The position numbers were made by a program, and so were the translations under genes. From contig NZ_JACWZY010000030.1 of NCBI RefSeq assembly GCF_014699005.1, positions 1 to 64,000 on the forward strand: a stretch of 64,000 nucleotides of DNA, given 5' to 3'. This document shows positions 18,034-27,886 of this stretch, piece by piece. Source of the DNA: Spirosoma profusum. GTDB taxonomy: Bacteria > Bacteroidota > Bacteroidia > Cytophagales > Spirosomataceae. The notes under the pieces were generated by a model. It did no database searches. It had not been told where the DNA came from and saw nothing but the letters and a program-made list of their open reading frames with translations. How positions within the stretch are numbered: position 1 is the stretch's first letter; each line of letters begins with the position of its first letter.

Positions 18034-19236
18034 ATGCAACCTCTGCATACATCTTCCGCTCAACACCCTTTGCCCCATACCCCAACTCCGCTGCCCCCTT
18101 CCCGGCGGTACGACCTCGATTGGCTGCGCGTTATTGCCATTCTGACATTGTTATTTTACCATACCGGCATGATCTACGTATCGTGGGGGTGGCATATCAA
18201 GAGTTCGGAACATAGCAAACTGATGGAAACGGTCATGATTTGGCTGCATTTCTGGCGGATGCCCTTGCTGTTTTTTATATCGGGAGCTGGTACGTTCTTC
18301 GCCCTGAAAAAACGCTCATTCGGGTCGTATGCGGGTGAACGCGTCCGGCGGCTGTTTATACCCTTGCTGTTTGGAATGTTCGTTATTGTGCCTCCACAGA
18401 TTTATATCGAGTGGTTATTTCGGGAGCGATTCAGCGGAAGCTATACAGATTTTTATCCAGAAGTTTTCAATTTTCAACCGTATCAGGATGGCGGAAAGGG
18501 CGGGGCTTTTAGCTGGCACCACCTCTGGTTTGTCTGTTACCTGTTTTTCTACTCGCTGCTCAGCATTCCGGTGTTTCGCTGGCTGAAAGGGGAGGCCGGG
18601 CAGCGATTCACAGATCGCATCGGTCGGCTAATTAACCGGCCGGGTGGTGCCTTATGGCTGGTCGGGTTTCTGATCCTGAACGACGTAGCGCTGGGTGGTT
18701 TCTTCCCAAACGAAACTCACGCACTGATTAACGATTGGGCTTATTTCATGAAAAACCTGATCCTGTTCTGGCTGGGTTACGTACTGATTAGCCGTCGTGA
18801 ATTCTGGCAAACCATCGCCGACCAGCGACGGTATTTTCTGGTTGCTACGTTGGTCTGTACTGTTATCCTTTACAGCGTCCGACTATTTGTTGGGTACGAC
18901 GCCATTCATGCTTCTAAACTGCTTACTACGTTGTTCAGCTTCAATAATCTTGGCCTGACTTGGTTTTCGGTGCTGATGACAATTGGGTACGGGTACCGTT
19001 ATCTCAACAAAAATCACCCAATTCTGCCCAAACTCAATGAAGCCGTTTATCCCTTTTACATTCTGCATCAAACCGTTATTGTACTGATCGGGTACTACGT
19101 TCTAACCCAAACAGAATTAGGCGTTTACGATGGATTTCTAACGGTCAGTCTGTCGTCGTTAGCGGTTTGTGTGACGGTTTATTTACTCCTGATACGTCCA
19201 TTTAAGCTGACGAGGGCGCTGTTTGGAATGAAATAA
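18034..19236 (+). CDS. acyltransferase 3 family membrane protein
   Basis: The 400-residue protein has about ten hydrophobic helices and the acyltransferase-3 start pattern RRYDLDWLRVIAI and LLFYHTGM (conserved R, D, R and catalytic His). These proteins O-acylate sugars of envelope glycans or other small acceptors at the inner membrane; the family includes OpgC-like and OafA-like members. The substrate is unknown. The first 25 residues are Pro/Ser/Thr rich and may be non-conserved. It lies downstream of the 39-bp hairpin. Confidence 0.8.
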   Translation: MQPLHTSSAQHPLPHTPTPLPPSRRYDLDWLRVIAILTLLFYHTGMIYVSWGWHIKSSEHSKLMETVMIWLHFWRMPLLFFISGAGTFFALKKRSFGSYAGERVRRLFIPLLFGMFVIVPPQIYIEWLFRERFSGSYTDFYPEVFNFQPYQDGGKGGAFSWHHLWFVCYLFFYSLLSIPVFRWLKGEAGQRFTDRIGRLINRPGGALWLVGFLILNDVALGGFFPNETHALINDWAYFMKNLILFWLGYVLISRREFWQTIADQRRYFLVATLVCTVILYSVRLFVGYDAIHASKLLTTLFSFNNLGLTWFSVLMTIGYGYRYLNKNHPILPKLNEAVYPFYILHQTVIVLIGYYVLTQTELGVYDGFLTVSLSSLAVCVTVYLLLIRPFKLTRALFGMK

Positions 19237-19239
19237 CGG

Positions 19240-19270
19240 TTGATTTACGTACTTTCATTTACGACTTTTG
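19240..19270 (+). promoter_or_regulatory. candidate promoter of bioB
   Basis: TTG at 19240-19242 and GACTTTTG at 19263-19270 are spaced by 20 bases, one base off the TAnnTTTG consensus. They lie about 25 bases before the bioB ATG at 19295. Confidence 0.35.
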
Positions 19271-19294
19271 ACCTGATAAATCGTAAATCAAACT

Positions 19295-20287
19295 ATGCGT
19301 ACCGACTGGACTCGCGCTGAAATCGCCGAAATTTATAATTCGCCCGTACTGGATTTAATTTATCGGGCGGCTACCGTTCATCGTCAGAACCACGACCCGC
19401 AGGAAGTTCAGGTTTGTACGCTGCTTTCGGTGAAGACGGGCGGCTGCCCTGAAGATTGTGCATACTGTCCGCAGGCTGCCCGCTACCATACCAACGTTAA
19501 GGTGCATAAACTGATGGAAGTGGATGAAGTGCTGACAGCCGCACAACGAGCTAAAGACACCGGCAGTACGCGGTTCTGCATGGGTGCGGCCTGGCGCGAG
19601 GTACGTGATAATCGGGATTTCGACAAAGTGCTGGAAATGGTGCAGGGCGTTAACGAAATGGGCCTTGAAGTATGCTGTACGCTAGGAATGCTCTCTGAAA
19701 GTCAGGCGCAGAAACTAAAAGATGCCGGTTTATACGCGTATAACCACAACCTTGATACCAGCGAAGAATACTACGGCGACATCATTACGACACGTACCTA
19801 CGACGACCGCCTTGATACGCTCGGTCACGCCCGTAAAGCCGGAATTTCGGTTTGTTCGGGCGGTATTATCGGCATGGGTGAGTCGGAGCAGGATCGGATT
19901 GGTATGTTGCATACGCTTGCTACGTTGCCCGAACATCCGGAATCGGTGCCCGTAAATGCGCTGGTGCCGGTAGAAGGGACACCTCTCGAAGATCAGCCGC
20001 GTGTCTCGATTTGGGAAATGCTACGTATGATTGCTACGGCACGTATCATTATGCCAAAAGCGATGGTACGTCTGTCGGCGGGCCGCGTTCGGATGAATAC
20101 CGAAGAGCAGGCGTTGTGTTTTCTGGCCGGGGCTAATTCCATTTTCGCGGGCGATAAACTCCTGACTACGCCCAACCCCGACGAAGATGCCGATCAGCAG
20201 CTTTTCCAGACCCTGAATATTCGTCCCCGCAAAGCTTTCAAAAACGGAGATCAGCCTGCTGTTGTGTTCGAGCAGATTCCGATGTAA
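19295..20287 (+). CDS. bioB: biotin synthase
   Basis: The 330-residue radical SAM enzyme inserts sulfur into dethiobiotin, the last step of biotin synthesis. The radical SAM cluster motif is CPEDCAYC (C51, C55, C58). The second cluster ligands and LSAGR block are also present ([12 protein letters not shown] near 260). Length is normal. It stands alone, with no other bio genes nearby. The biotin-carrier protein at 34106-34603 is a possible end user of the cofactor. Confidence 0.96.
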   Translation: MRTDWTRAEIAEIYNSPVLDLIYRAATVHRQNHDPQEVQVCTLLSVKTGGCPEDCAYCPQAARYHTNVKVHKLMEVDEVLTAAQRAKDTGSTRFCMGAAWREVRDNRDFDKVLEMVQGVNEMGLEVCCTLGMLSESQAQKLKDAGLYAYNHNLDTSEEYYGDIITTRTYDDRLDTLGHARKAGISVCSGGIIGMGESEQDRIGMLHTLATLPEHPESVPVNALVPVEGTPLEDQPRVSIWEMLRMIATARIIMPKAMVRLSAGRVRMNTEEQALCFLAGANSIFAGDKLLTTPNPDEDADQQLFQTLNIRPRKAFKNGDQPAVVFEQIPM

Positions 20288-20305
20288 CGCGGCCGGACTA
20301 GATTA

Positions 20306-20393
20306 TATAAAGAGCGAAAGAATGAACGAGTGAAAGTGCGAACCTGCCGGATGGTATTCGCACTTTCACTCGTTCATTCTTTCGCTCTTTATA
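20306..20393. repeat. perfect 37-bp inverted repeat between convergent genes
   Basis: Arms 20306-20342 and 20357-20393 are perfectly complementary over 37 bases with a 14-base loop. The arm reads tataaagagcgaaagaatga and on. It lies between bioB and the convergent lipoprotein gene and could end transcripts from both. Confidence 0.9.
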
Positions 20394-20404
20394 AACGGTA
20401 AGGC

Positions 20405-21166
20405 TTACAATCGCTTAGTATATTCGTTCTCTGCGATTTTTTCGATCAGCACTTCCGAAAGCGTTTCGGCCTGATGTTTCTTTTCTACGGCTTTGCCCTT
20501 TGATTCAACGGTTACGTTGATGATATGGTTGTTATACAGTACATGCAATTGGCTTGTGCTGGCATCCCAGACGGCTTTGTCGCCTACGCCCGAAACGGGT
20601 TCGTAATTGCCGCTTTTTACAGCGTGTTGCGTGGGTGAAGGCATGGCAGCCGTTACGCCCGAATGCGTAGGATGACTGTCGACGGGTTTGTGTTCTGCTG
20701 AATCAGTTGCTGGCGTTTCAGAATTAGTACCTTCTGGTTCCGGGCCGCTGGTTGTAGCTTCGTTCGCTTCCTCGACAGGCTCTTCAACTACGGCCGTCGG
20801 TTTTCCCTGATATAGGTGGTCGAAGTTGTATTCTGCTACCTGAATCGATGAAAACGGTTTTGCGCCCCCAAATGACAGGATAACTTTGTTACCAGCCCAT
20901 TCGAAGGCGCAACCATCATGTTCATGACCTTCTTCCAGTTCGATTTCTTTAGACAGATTAAGGGTTTGACGAATCAACGCTTCCTCAAGAATGTGACAGG
21001 GAGCTTCGTAATTGAAGTCGTTTGTAAATGAGTGAACACCAGTCACCTGTTTTGCCAAAATAGGGCCGGCTTCCATCTGGAGAGCCGGGTCAGAAACGTC
21101 GGTGCTGGAGCTACTGCAAGCGAAACAAAGTACAGGAAAAGCCAGTAACAGCGATTTGATTTTCAT
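20405..21166 (-). CDS. putative lipoprotein, unknown function
   Basis: The 253-residue protein has a lipoprotein signal (SLLLAFPVLCFAC, Cys17). Residues about 30-125 form a compact region (CHILEEALIRQTLNLSKEIE, then CAFEWAGNKVILSFGG). An acidic Pro/Thr/Glu-rich linker follows (about 130-180), then a short end piece with KAVWDASTSQLHVLYN. I recognise no family. It may be an outer-membrane lipoprotein with a flexible linker. It is transcribed away from the OmpA-family gene's 3' end. Confidence 0.7.
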   Translation of the reverse strand: MKIKSLLLAFPVLCFACSSSSTDVSDPALQMEAGPILAKQVTGVHSFTNDFNYEAPCHILEEALIRQTLNLSKEIELEEGHEHDGCAFEWAGNKVILSFGGAKPFSSIQVAEYNFDHLYQGKPTAVVEEPVEEANEATTSGPEPEGTNSETPATDSAEHKPVDSHPTHSGVTAAMPSPTQHAVKSGNYEPVSGVGDKAVWDASTSQLHVLYNNHIINVTVESKGKAVEKKHQAETLSEVLIEKIAENEYTKRL

Positions 21167-21240
21167 AGTATGATCTGAGAAAAGCCAAAATTAGCGTTTT
21201 CTTCAATACCATCTTCCTCAGCCAGATGTTTTTGCGCGGG

Positions 21241-22632
21241 CTACAATTTTACAAATTCAACCCGTCGATTATTAGCTTTCCCCTCAATAGTTGTATTGGG
21301 ACCAGCTGGTTGCGATTCGCCTTTGCCGTCGGTTTCCATACGGCTGGCATTGATGCTGAACGTACTAGACAATTCCGCCTTCACCGCAGCCGCCCGTTTC
21401 TTCGATAGTGCCATATTCGATGCATCGTCGCCATCGGAGTCGGTATGGCCGATGATACGTACCTTCACGTCGGCATTTTCGTTCAATACGTTGGCGATGT
21501 CTTTCAGAGCGCCGTAGGATTCGGGTTTGATTTTATCGGAATTGGTATCGAACAGAATACCACGAGTAACAAATTTACCTTCAGTAATCAGTTTATTTCG
21601 CGTATCGGGCGCGCCAACGGCCAGCCGGATGTTATTAACGTAGTACCGGTCGTTTTCGGACTCCATATCGCCGGTTGCAAAAACTACTGAGTTATAGGCG
21701 ATTCCTGGCTGGAAAGCGCGGGGAATGTCCCAGATTTTCTCCTCGTTCACATAGACCCGCAATCGTTGCCGTTGACGCCATATCGATACGTTAACAATGT
21801 TGCGACCACTTGTTTTCGAGAAAAACTGACGCACATCCACATCACTTTGAATCATCTGAGTTCTATTCGAATAATTTTCGAACGTACTACGTCCCGAAGT
21901 AGTCGCTGCATTTTGGGGATGCAACGCTATTCGTACACCCTCTTTGCCATAATAATTTCGCGCCCATTCCATAAAATCCTTCTCAGGCTTTTCCAAAGCA
22001 ACTAGATTAACGTAGAACGGAGTCGAATAGAAGCTAAAATCAGGATTACAGGCTAATTCAAACTGCAACGTAGCGTTTTCGGGAAGGCTCTTAATGTATT
22101 CGGGTAAGAATTCTCCTTTTTTGGGGAGCATGAGCCAATGGCCCGTTTTGCCTTCTAACGTAACGACTTCTCCCGTGCCGCTGGAATTCCATTTGGCCGG
22201 AAAATCGCCGATGGCGTCCTGCATGAAATCTTCGGCTGCTACCACTTTTTCGCCCGGAACAAAGTCGAATTTGCTGTACGATTTCAACGTAGCAGGGGCA
22301 TCGTTGGTACTGGCGGCTTTCCCCGAACCACCCACTGAAGATGTACGATTGGGTTGTGAATTATCCGGATACGTACCGTCTGAATTGCCAGTATTGCCTC
22401 CTGTATTGCCTTGTTGGTCAGTAGGTTTAGGTTTTTCCTTTTTCTTGAAAATGCTCATGACACCTTCTTCTACCTTATCTAAACCTTTATTTATACCCTG
22501 GTCAATTTTGCTGTTGGCCCGGTATTCGACATTACGTTCCACAACACGGCCGGGGTCATTTACCCGAACCTGCGCCTGGAGAGTGGGGACGAAGAATAGA
22601 CTGATTAATAGGAGGGTGAATAACGTTTTCAT
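21241..22632 (-). CDS. OmpA-family protein
   Basis: The 463-residue protein has a signal peptide (LFTLLLISLFFVPTLQAQ) and a Gly/Asn/Ser-rich linker around residue 70-115. A central region of about 200 residues resembles a concanavalin-like or lectin-like fold. The C-terminal OmpA domain runs from about 345 to 463, with GHTDSDGDDASNMALSKKRA as the peptidoglycan-binding block. It should link the outer membrane to peptidoglycan. A function in stress or adhesion cannot be told. Confidence 0.85.
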   Translation of the reverse strand: MKTLFTLLLISLFFVPTLQAQVRVNDPGRVVERNVEYRANSKIDQGINKGLDKVEEGVMSIFKKKEKPKPTDQQGNTGGNTGNSDGTYPDNSQPNRTSSVGGSGKAASTNDAPATLKSYSKFDFVPGEKVVAAEDFMQDAIGDFPAKWNSSGTGEVVTLEGKTGHWLMLPKKGEFLPEYIKSLPENATLQFELACNPDFSFYSTPFYVNLVALEKPEKDFMEWARNYYGKEGVRIALHPQNAATTSGRSTFENYSNRTQMIQSDVDVRQFFSKTSGRNIVNVSIWRQRQRLRVYVNEEKIWDIPRAFQPGIAYNSVVFATGDMESENDRYYVNNIRLAVGAPDTRNKLITEGKFVTRGILFDTNSDKIKPESYGALKDIANVLNENADVKVRIIGHTDSDGDDASNMALSKKRAAAVKAELSSTFSINASRMETDGKGESQPAGPNTTIEGKANNRRVEFVKL

Positions 22633-22817
22633 ACGGAGTGGTTATTTCAGGATTGAGCAAAAAAGTAACGTATTTATGGATTAGTTTAGCTAATAGGCTG
22701 TGCTTAAACGTAGTAGATTGAGTTAGCTGCTTAAACAAAGATGGTTTTTTTTTCGGCAGCTGATCCAGTCTAATGAGTTAACGGTCATAAATGAGTGAGT
22801 GAACGGTATCCGTTACG

Positions 22818-22825
22818 TAGCTTTG
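22818..22825 (+). promoter_or_regulatory. -7 element of the lpxH promoter
   Basis: TAGCTTTG matches TAnnTTTG and ends 20 bases before the ATG at 22846. No clear -33 TTTG is present. Confidence 0.4.
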
Positions 22826-22845
22826 CCCCTGATTAAACTATAGGA

Positions 22846-23622
22846 ATGTCTGCCATCGAAACAATTTCGCTTGCTCCGGGCCAAAAGGCATATTTCGCTT
22901 CTGATTTTCATCTGGGAACGCCAACACCCGAACAGAGCCGCGTTCGCGAACAAAGCGTGGTGAACTGGCTCGATACGATTCGCTCTGATGCGGCCGTCAT
23001 TTTTCTGGTAGGTGATGTATTCGATTTCTGGTTCGAATACAAACGTAGCATTCCGAAAGGCTTTATTCGACTTCAGGGAAAACTGGCCGAATTGACGGAT
23101 GCTGGTTTGCGAATTGTCCTGTTTACGGGCAACCACGACATGTGGATGAACGATTATTTCACGCAGGAAATGGGAATTCCGGTCTACCGCGAACCTCGTC
23201 GATACGACATTGGCAACAAGCAATTTCTGATTGGACATGGCGACGGGCTCGGCCCCGGCGACTTTGTTTATAAACGCCTAAAAACGCTATTTGAAAGTAA
23301 TCTGGCCCGCCAGCTATTTCGCTGGGTACATCCTGACGTGGGAATTGGTCTGGCCCATGCCTGGTCGCGGAAGAGCCGAATCAGCAACCAGAAAAAAGGC
23401 GAAGAGCAGTTTAAAGGTGAAGATCGGGAGTGGCTTTGGCAATACTGCCGCGAAGTAGAAGCTACTACGCACCACGATTTTTACGTGTTCGGCCACCGGC
23501 ACCTCCCCCTCGATTTAGCCGTCACTGACCAAAGCCGCTACGTTAATCTGGGCGAATGGGTGTACGCCAAAACATATGCTGTTTTTGATGGCGAGAGACT
23601 GAAATTGGAGACGTGGAAATGA
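22846..23622 (+). CDS. lpxH: UDP-2,3-diacylglucosamine diphosphatase (LpxH-like)
   Basis: The 258-residue calcineurin-like phosphoesterase makes lipid X from UDP-2,3-diacylglucosamine in lipid A synthesis. All metal-binding blocks are visible: ASDFHLG (about 18-24), GDVFDFW, TGNHDMW, GHGDGLGPGD and FGHRHLP. Length and motif spacing fit Bacteroidota LpxH. It acts on the cytoplasmic face of the inner membrane. It could be a paralogue of different specificity, but the FDFWFEYK block favours LpxH. Confidence 0.85.
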   Translation: MSAIETISLAPGQKAYFASDFHLGTPTPEQSRVREQSVVNWLDTIRSDAAVIFLVGDVFDFWFEYKRSIPKGFIRLQGKLAELTDAGLRIVLFTGNHDMWMNDYFTQEMGIPVYREPRRYDIGNKQFLIGHGDGLGPGDFVYKRLKTLFESNLARQLFRWVHPDVGIGLAHAWSRKSRISNQKKGEEQFKGEDREWLWQYCREVEATTHHDFYVFGHRHLPLDLAVTDQSRYVNLGEWVYAKTYAVFDGERLKLETWK

Positions 23623-23673
23623 CGTAGTCGTGTTACTTTATTCTCCTAAATACGTCAATAGGTTGGTATCAGG

Positions 23674-24402
23674 TTAATTTGCTTCCTGTAGCATATCCTT
23701 ACGGGATACGTTTTCGCGAGGAGCCTTGTTGATTTCACTACGCCATTCTTTGTTCTTTAAATCGCCCCGCTTCACAGAACGTATAAAGTTTGCCCAGGCG
23801 AAGGGATTTGTGAAGGCGAAGGTAGGGGTAGCACTACGTCCAATTAGGGATTCCCGCCCAAAAAACTGCTGATTAACGAAGTTCTGGTGGTTAGCCGCAG
23901 CGCTCATGGGCATCGTAGCTGCCTGACGCATAATAGCTTCCGGGCTAGTGTTACGTGCTAAATTCTCGCGCTCTTTTTCGTCAGGAAGTTTCAGATTTAC
24001 AAAGGCTTCCTTGAAAAGTTCTTCGGTGGCGTACGGATAAACCTTTACTTCAGCCAGCGTTTTTACGTCTTCCTGCAACGCTACCACCGCCGAATACGTA
24101 AGGTCAGTTAAACGCCGGGGAATGATGTGATACTGCGTTTTAAAACCAACGTAGCTGAAAATGATACTATCGCCCGGAAAAACGGGTAAGGCAAAATAAC
24201 CGTTGGATGCGGCCAGCACACCCCGACCAGCTTTGGGAATGTATATATAAGCACCGGGAAGCGCTTCGTTGGTTTTCCCGCCAGTAATGAAGCCGGTGAA
24301 CGTTACCTGGCGTTCCTGGCCTTGCGCCCACGCGGTCGAGAATTGCCCCGCCAGCGCAAACAACACCAGTATGGACACCAATAACGTCAACGATTTCTTC
24401 AT
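23674..24402 (-). CDS. carboxypeptidase-like regulatory domain protein, secreted
   Basis: The 242-residue protein has a signal peptide (LVLFALAGQFSTAWAQ) and one CarboxypepD_reg-like domain at about 30-115: FTGFITGGKTNEALPGAYIY, then GYFALPVFPGDSIIFSYVGF. That domain is found at the N-terminus of SusC/TonB receptors but here stands without a barrel. The C-terminal 110 residues are polar and of unknown function. Similar short proteins are common in Cytophagales. Confidence 0.75.
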   Translation of the reverse strand: MKKSLTLLVSILVLFALAGQFSTAWAQGQERQVTFTGFITGGKTNEALPGAYIYIPKAGRGVLAASNGYFALPVFPGDSIIFSYVGFKTQYHIIPRRLTDLTYSAVVALQEDVKTLAEVKVYPYATEELFKEAFVNLKLPDEKERENLARNTSPEAIMRQAATMPMSAAANHQNFVNQQFFGRESLIGRSATPTFAFTNPFAWANFIRSVKRGDLKNKEWRSEINKAPRENVSRKDMLQEAN

Positions 24403-24525
24403 ATCACAGAAAAAGAATCTACAAAGTAAACGAGGAAAAGGCAGGATATGGTTTCGATTACCCGAATTTTAAGAAATTTAACAGAATTTAATAGCCTGTT
24501 GTTTTCACGGTCACATCCTATAAAA

Positions 24526-25359
24526 TTAAGCAAATAATTTCAGAAAGGTGATAATGAATGGGGCAGCCAGCAACAAACCATCGAACCGGTCCAGAAAGCC
24601 ACCATGCCCCGGAATGCTGCTGCCAGAGTCTTTGATGGCGATGCTACGTTTGAATAACGACTCTACTAAATCGCCGTACGTACCGGTTACGACAATGATA
24701 GCGCCCACACAATACCACTGCCAGGGACGAAGTTCATTATCAACATAGGCCAGTACACCCGCAATGATGGCAGCCGCAGCGGCTCCACCTAAAGCGCCTT
24801 CCCACGATTTCTTGGGCGATACCCGCTCGAATAGTTTTCGTCGGCCAAATTTCGTACCGGCAAAGTAAGCCCCAATATCGCTGGCCCACAGGAGCAGCAG
24901 ACAACCTGTAATCAACATGGGATGAAACGTACCACCACGTAGCGCCAGAATGATCAGCAGTGCAAATGGCATCGCTACGTAGATAATGCCCAGAAACGTA
25001 AAGCCGATGTTTGTAAAGGGCTTCATGTCCCGTTTTTTGTAGAGCTTAATCAGGAAAATCATCGACGAAGCCGGGCAGATCAGAAAGTAATTACCCATGC
25101 CGATTTGGTCGGTTTCGATGAAATAGGCCAGTATGCAAATGAGACAGCCGACCACTGTTCCATAGGCCGTCAGCGGTTCGAAACCATCCAGACCCAGCAG
25201 CCGGTAGAACTCACGTTGGGTAAGGGCACTGATGACGCAGAACAACAGAGCAAACGTCCAGTCCCTGTACCAGATCATGAATAGAATAAACGGAACCGCA
25301 ACCACCGCAGCAATTACTCGCTGCTGGAGGTTGGACAAACTAGCTAAACGTTGCTTCAT
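24526..25359 (-). CDS. cdsA: phosphatidate cytidylyltransferase
   Basis: The 277-residue integral membrane enzyme makes CDP-diacylglycerol from phosphatidate and CTP, the branch point of phospholipid synthesis. It has about eight membrane helices and the signature KDSGSSIPGHGGFLDRFDG near the C-terminus, plus KSWEGALGG near residue 185. The start overlaps the end of the DUF2007 gene by 20 bases, so translation is probably coupled. It is the last gene of a CPBP-DUF2007-cdsA operon. Confidence 0.93.
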   Translation of the reverse strand: MKQRLASLSNLQQRVIAAVVAVPFILFMIWYRDWTFALLFCVISALTQREFYRLLGLDGFEPLTAYGTVVGCLICILAYFIETDQIGMGNYFLICPASSMIFLIKLYKKRDMKPFTNIGFTFLGIIYVAMPFALLIILALRGGTFHPMLITGCLLLLWASDIGAYFAGTKFGRRKLFERVSPKKSWEGALGGAAAAAIIAGVLAYVDNELRPWQWYCVGAIIVVTGTYGDLVESLFKRSIAIKDSGSSIPGHGGFLDRFDGLLLAAPFIITFLKLFA

Positions 25360-25558
25360 TCTCTAAAATCACTTTGGCCAGCGTTGCGTCTTTGGCTGGT
25401 ACATGAACCTCACTTTTGCCCCACCCGATGCTCGGATAGCTGCTACTCTGCGAATTGACGACCACTGCCGGAATGTCATGTTCCAGCAATAGCGCTTTAG
25501 CCAGTTCGGCCCGGTGCGGAAGAGGTGTCGCGTAAATAGATTCCCATTGTTCTGCCAT
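25340..25558 (-). CDS. DUF2007-type putative signal-transducing protein
   Basis: I chose the ATG at 25558 (72 aa), where the conserved region starts (MAEQWESIYATPLPHRAELA). Twenty-one upstream codons are open but look non-conserved. The core includes LLEHDIPAVVVNSQ and the ending EVHVPAKDATLAKVILE, which matches small DUF2007 proteins of about 70 residues. These are often co-located with cdsA in Bacteroidota. Function is unknown; some relatives occur as regulatory domains. Confidence 0.75.
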   Translation of the reverse strand: MAEQWESIYATPLPHRAELAKALLLEHDIPAVVVNSQSSSYPSIGWGKSEVHVPAKDATLAKVILENEATFS

Positions 25559-25617
25559 AATTCTCAAAATTGTTCCATTTCCCAGGTTGCATCGATCTGC
25601 CTGAAACCTGGAACTGT

Positions 25618-26565
25618 TCACGCGTAATCTTTCTGATTGAGCCGTCTAAAATAAACGAGTAACCCGGCCGTGACAAGCCCTGCCACTAACGAACCCATTA
25701 TTGGAACCGATTCGGTGCTCTCAATGTCTACAGAGGTCATGCGTTGCTGGTGTAAATAAACCATCAGCACTGTAAAGCCATTGTTAACGAAATGGGCTAG
25801 TATGGGAACCCACACATTACCCGACCACAAGTATAAATAGCCAAACAAGGCGCCCAGAAACATGCGCGGAAAAAAGCCTAGAAACTGCACGTGAATGGCA
25901 CTGAACAAAGCTGCTGCCAGCCAGATGCCCACATGTACGTTCTTCGTCCAGTAAATGAGGTTACGCTGCAAAATGCCCCGGAATAAAACCTCTTCGCCAA
26001 TACCCGGTATGACGGCAATGACAAGCAGTGCGACTAGTAACTGACCTGTTGACTGGAACGTAGTGAGGTATTTCGTGATGCCTTCAAGCCCCTTTTCTTT
26101 ATCGCGAATCCACTGCTCAATCGGCGCGAGGGTTTCGGGAAGATGCAGGCTGCGGTTCCATTCGATAATCAAACCATCGAACGGCATAAAAGCGATGACA
26201 ATCAACGTAACAAGGCTGAAACCTACCACCGACGATAAAGGCCGGGCATTGAAGCTATCCCATTGTCGATGCTCGATAAAATACCAGTATGCCAGCGCGG
26301 GTAGCAGGAACGTACCGAGATGATTGATAGCCTGTAGGAGCATCAATACGTACCAACTGTCGGGAGAAGTGGCCGGATTTGTAGCCAGTTGCGTCAGGTA
26401 ATTTTGCGCTTCCTGTAGCCCCATACCTTTGCTGATGGCCAGAATCACAAACAGCACCAACGTACTGATTACACCACCCATCAACACAAAACCAATTAAT
26501 ACCATCAGTCCGCCAAGGGTAGGAGGGCGGCTGGTAGAATTTTGAGAGGGCGTATAGACTTGCAT
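25618..26565 (-). CDS. CPBP-family intramembrane metalloprotease
   Basis: The 315-residue protein has about eight helices. The ABI/CAAX protease motif is GEEVLFRGILQ (E191, E192, R196), with later membrane histidines in SAIHVQFLGFF (about 226) and ILAHFVNN (about 267). Such proteins cleave membrane substrates or process CAAX-like tails; no substrate is known here. It is the first gene of the cdsA operon, 59 bases before the DUF2007 start. Confidence 0.85.
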   Translation of the reverse strand: MQVYTPSQNSTSRPPTLGGLMVLIGFVLMGGVISTLVLFVILAISKGMGLQEAQNYLTQLATNPATSPDSWYVLMLLQAINHLGTFLLPALAYWYFIEHRQWDSFNARPLSSVVGFSLVTLIVIAFMPFDGLIIEWNRSLHLPETLAPIEQWIRDKEKGLEGITKYLTTFQSTGQLLVALLVIAVIPGIGEEVLFRGILQRNLIYWTKNVHVGIWLAAALFSAIHVQFLGFFPRMFLGALFGYLYLWSGNVWVPILAHFVNNGFTVLMVYLHQQRMTSVDIESTESVPIMGSLVAGLVTAGLLVYFRRLNQKDYA

Positions 26566-26696
26566 AATTTACCGTAAATATACGGATGAACTAGGGTTGA
26601 TTAGCGAAGTACGTACCAGGAATTACAACGTAGCATGCCGCTTAGCCGGGAACCAAACCAATCGGTAAATCGTAATTCGTACAATAAAGTTTATAA

Positions 26697-27707
26697 ATGC
26701 CTGCTCACTTGGTCACGATTGGTAACATACAACTCCCCGATTTTCCGTTATTACTGGCTCCAATGGAAGACGTCAGCGACCCGCCATTCCGGGCCGTTTG
26801 CAAAGCCAATGGAGCCGATTTGATGTATACGGAGTTCATCTCGTCGGAGGGTTTGATACGTGACGCGGCCAAAAGTGTGCAGAAACTGGATATTTTCGAA
26901 TACGAACGCCCGATTGGTATTCAACTGTTCGGTTCCGACGTAGAGACGATGGGCGAATGCGCCCGGATTGCCAGCCGGGTCGAGCCTGATTTGATCGACA
27001 TAAACTATGGTTGTCCGGTTAAGAACGTAGCATGTCGGGGCGCGGGTGCTGCTTTGTTGCAGGACGTTCCGAAGATGGTTCGCATGACCGAATCCGTCGT
27101 GAAAGCCACCCATCTGCCTGTAACTGTGAAAACTCGGCTTGGCTGGGATGATAATACCAAAAACATCGGTGAAGTCGCCGAACGATTGCAGGACATCGGT
27201 ATCAAAGCGCTGACTGTTCATGGCCGAACGCGGGTGCAGATGTACAAAGGCGACGCCGACTGGACGCTTATTGGCAAGATTAAAGAGAATCCACGTATCA
27301 CTATTCCTATTTTCGGAAACGGTGATATCGACTCGCCTGAAAAGGCACTTCTCTATAAAAATCGCTACGGTGTCGATGGCGTGATGATTGGTCGGGCGAG
27401 TATCGGCTATCCCTGGATTTTTAACGAGATCAAATATTTTTTACGTACCGGTCAGCAACTGACTCCGCCAACCATTGCCGACCGCGTAACGGTATGCCGT
27501 CAACACCTTGATTTTTCGATACGTTGGAAAGGCGAAATTGTGGGTCTGTTCGAGATGCGACGCCACTACGCTAATTATTTTAAGGGCCTTCCTGATTTCA
27601 AACCCTATCGGATGCGACTCGTTACGTCGGATTCGTACAACGAAGTGAGCGCTATTCTGAATGAAATTCAGGAGACTTATAGTATCATCTACGAAGTGGC
27701 GGCTTAA
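26697..27707 (+). CDS. dusB: tRNA-dihydrouridine synthase B
   Basis: The 336-residue flavoenzyme reduces uridine to dihydrouridine in the tRNA D-loop. Residues 18-31 (LLLAPMEDVSDPPF) form the first FMN strand, INYGCPVKNVACRGAGAALL (103-122) carries the catalytic Cys113, and GNGDIDSPEKA and DGVMIGRASIG complete the TIM barrel. A four-helix C-terminal domain follows. Length fits DusB. Confidence 0.93.
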   Translation: MPAHLVTIGNIQLPDFPLLLAPMEDVSDPPFRAVCKANGADLMYTEFISSEGLIRDAAKSVQKLDIFEYERPIGIQLFGSDVETMGECARIASRVEPDLIDINYGCPVKNVACRGAGAALLQDVPKMVRMTESVVKATHLPVTVKTRLGWDDNTKNIGEVAERLQDIGIKALTVHGRTRVQMYKGDADWTLIGKIKENPRITIPIFGNGDIDSPEKALLYKNRYGVDGVMIGRASIGYPWIFNEIKYFLRTGQQLTPPTIADRVTVCRQHLDFSIRWKGEIVGLFEMRRHYANYFKGLPDFKPYRMRLVTSDSYNEVSAILNEIQETYSIIYEVAA

Positions 27708-27717
27708 TTTATCGAGA

Positions 27718-27811
27718 TTTTTTGTCATCCTGACGAAGGAAGGATCTTAAGGTTTCCTAGCATTCTAGTAAGGACACTTTAAGATCCTTCCTTCGTCAGG
27801 ATGACAAAAAA
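27718..27811. repeat. perfect 33-bp inverted repeat after dusB
   Basis: Arms 27718-27750 and 27779-27811 are perfectly complementary. The arm core is gtcatcctgacgaaggaagg. The outer ends are T6/A6, so the hairpin ends in a U-run in either direction, as in a bidirectional terminator. It resembles the 60785-60878 element in sequence (tgtcatgctga.caggaagcatctt). Confidence 0.9.
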
Positions 27812-27886
27812 GACTCCCAGAATTGGCAATCCAGAAATATATTATTTGAGTAACTTTCTATTTTTCAGGTATTTTGGCATTCAGTA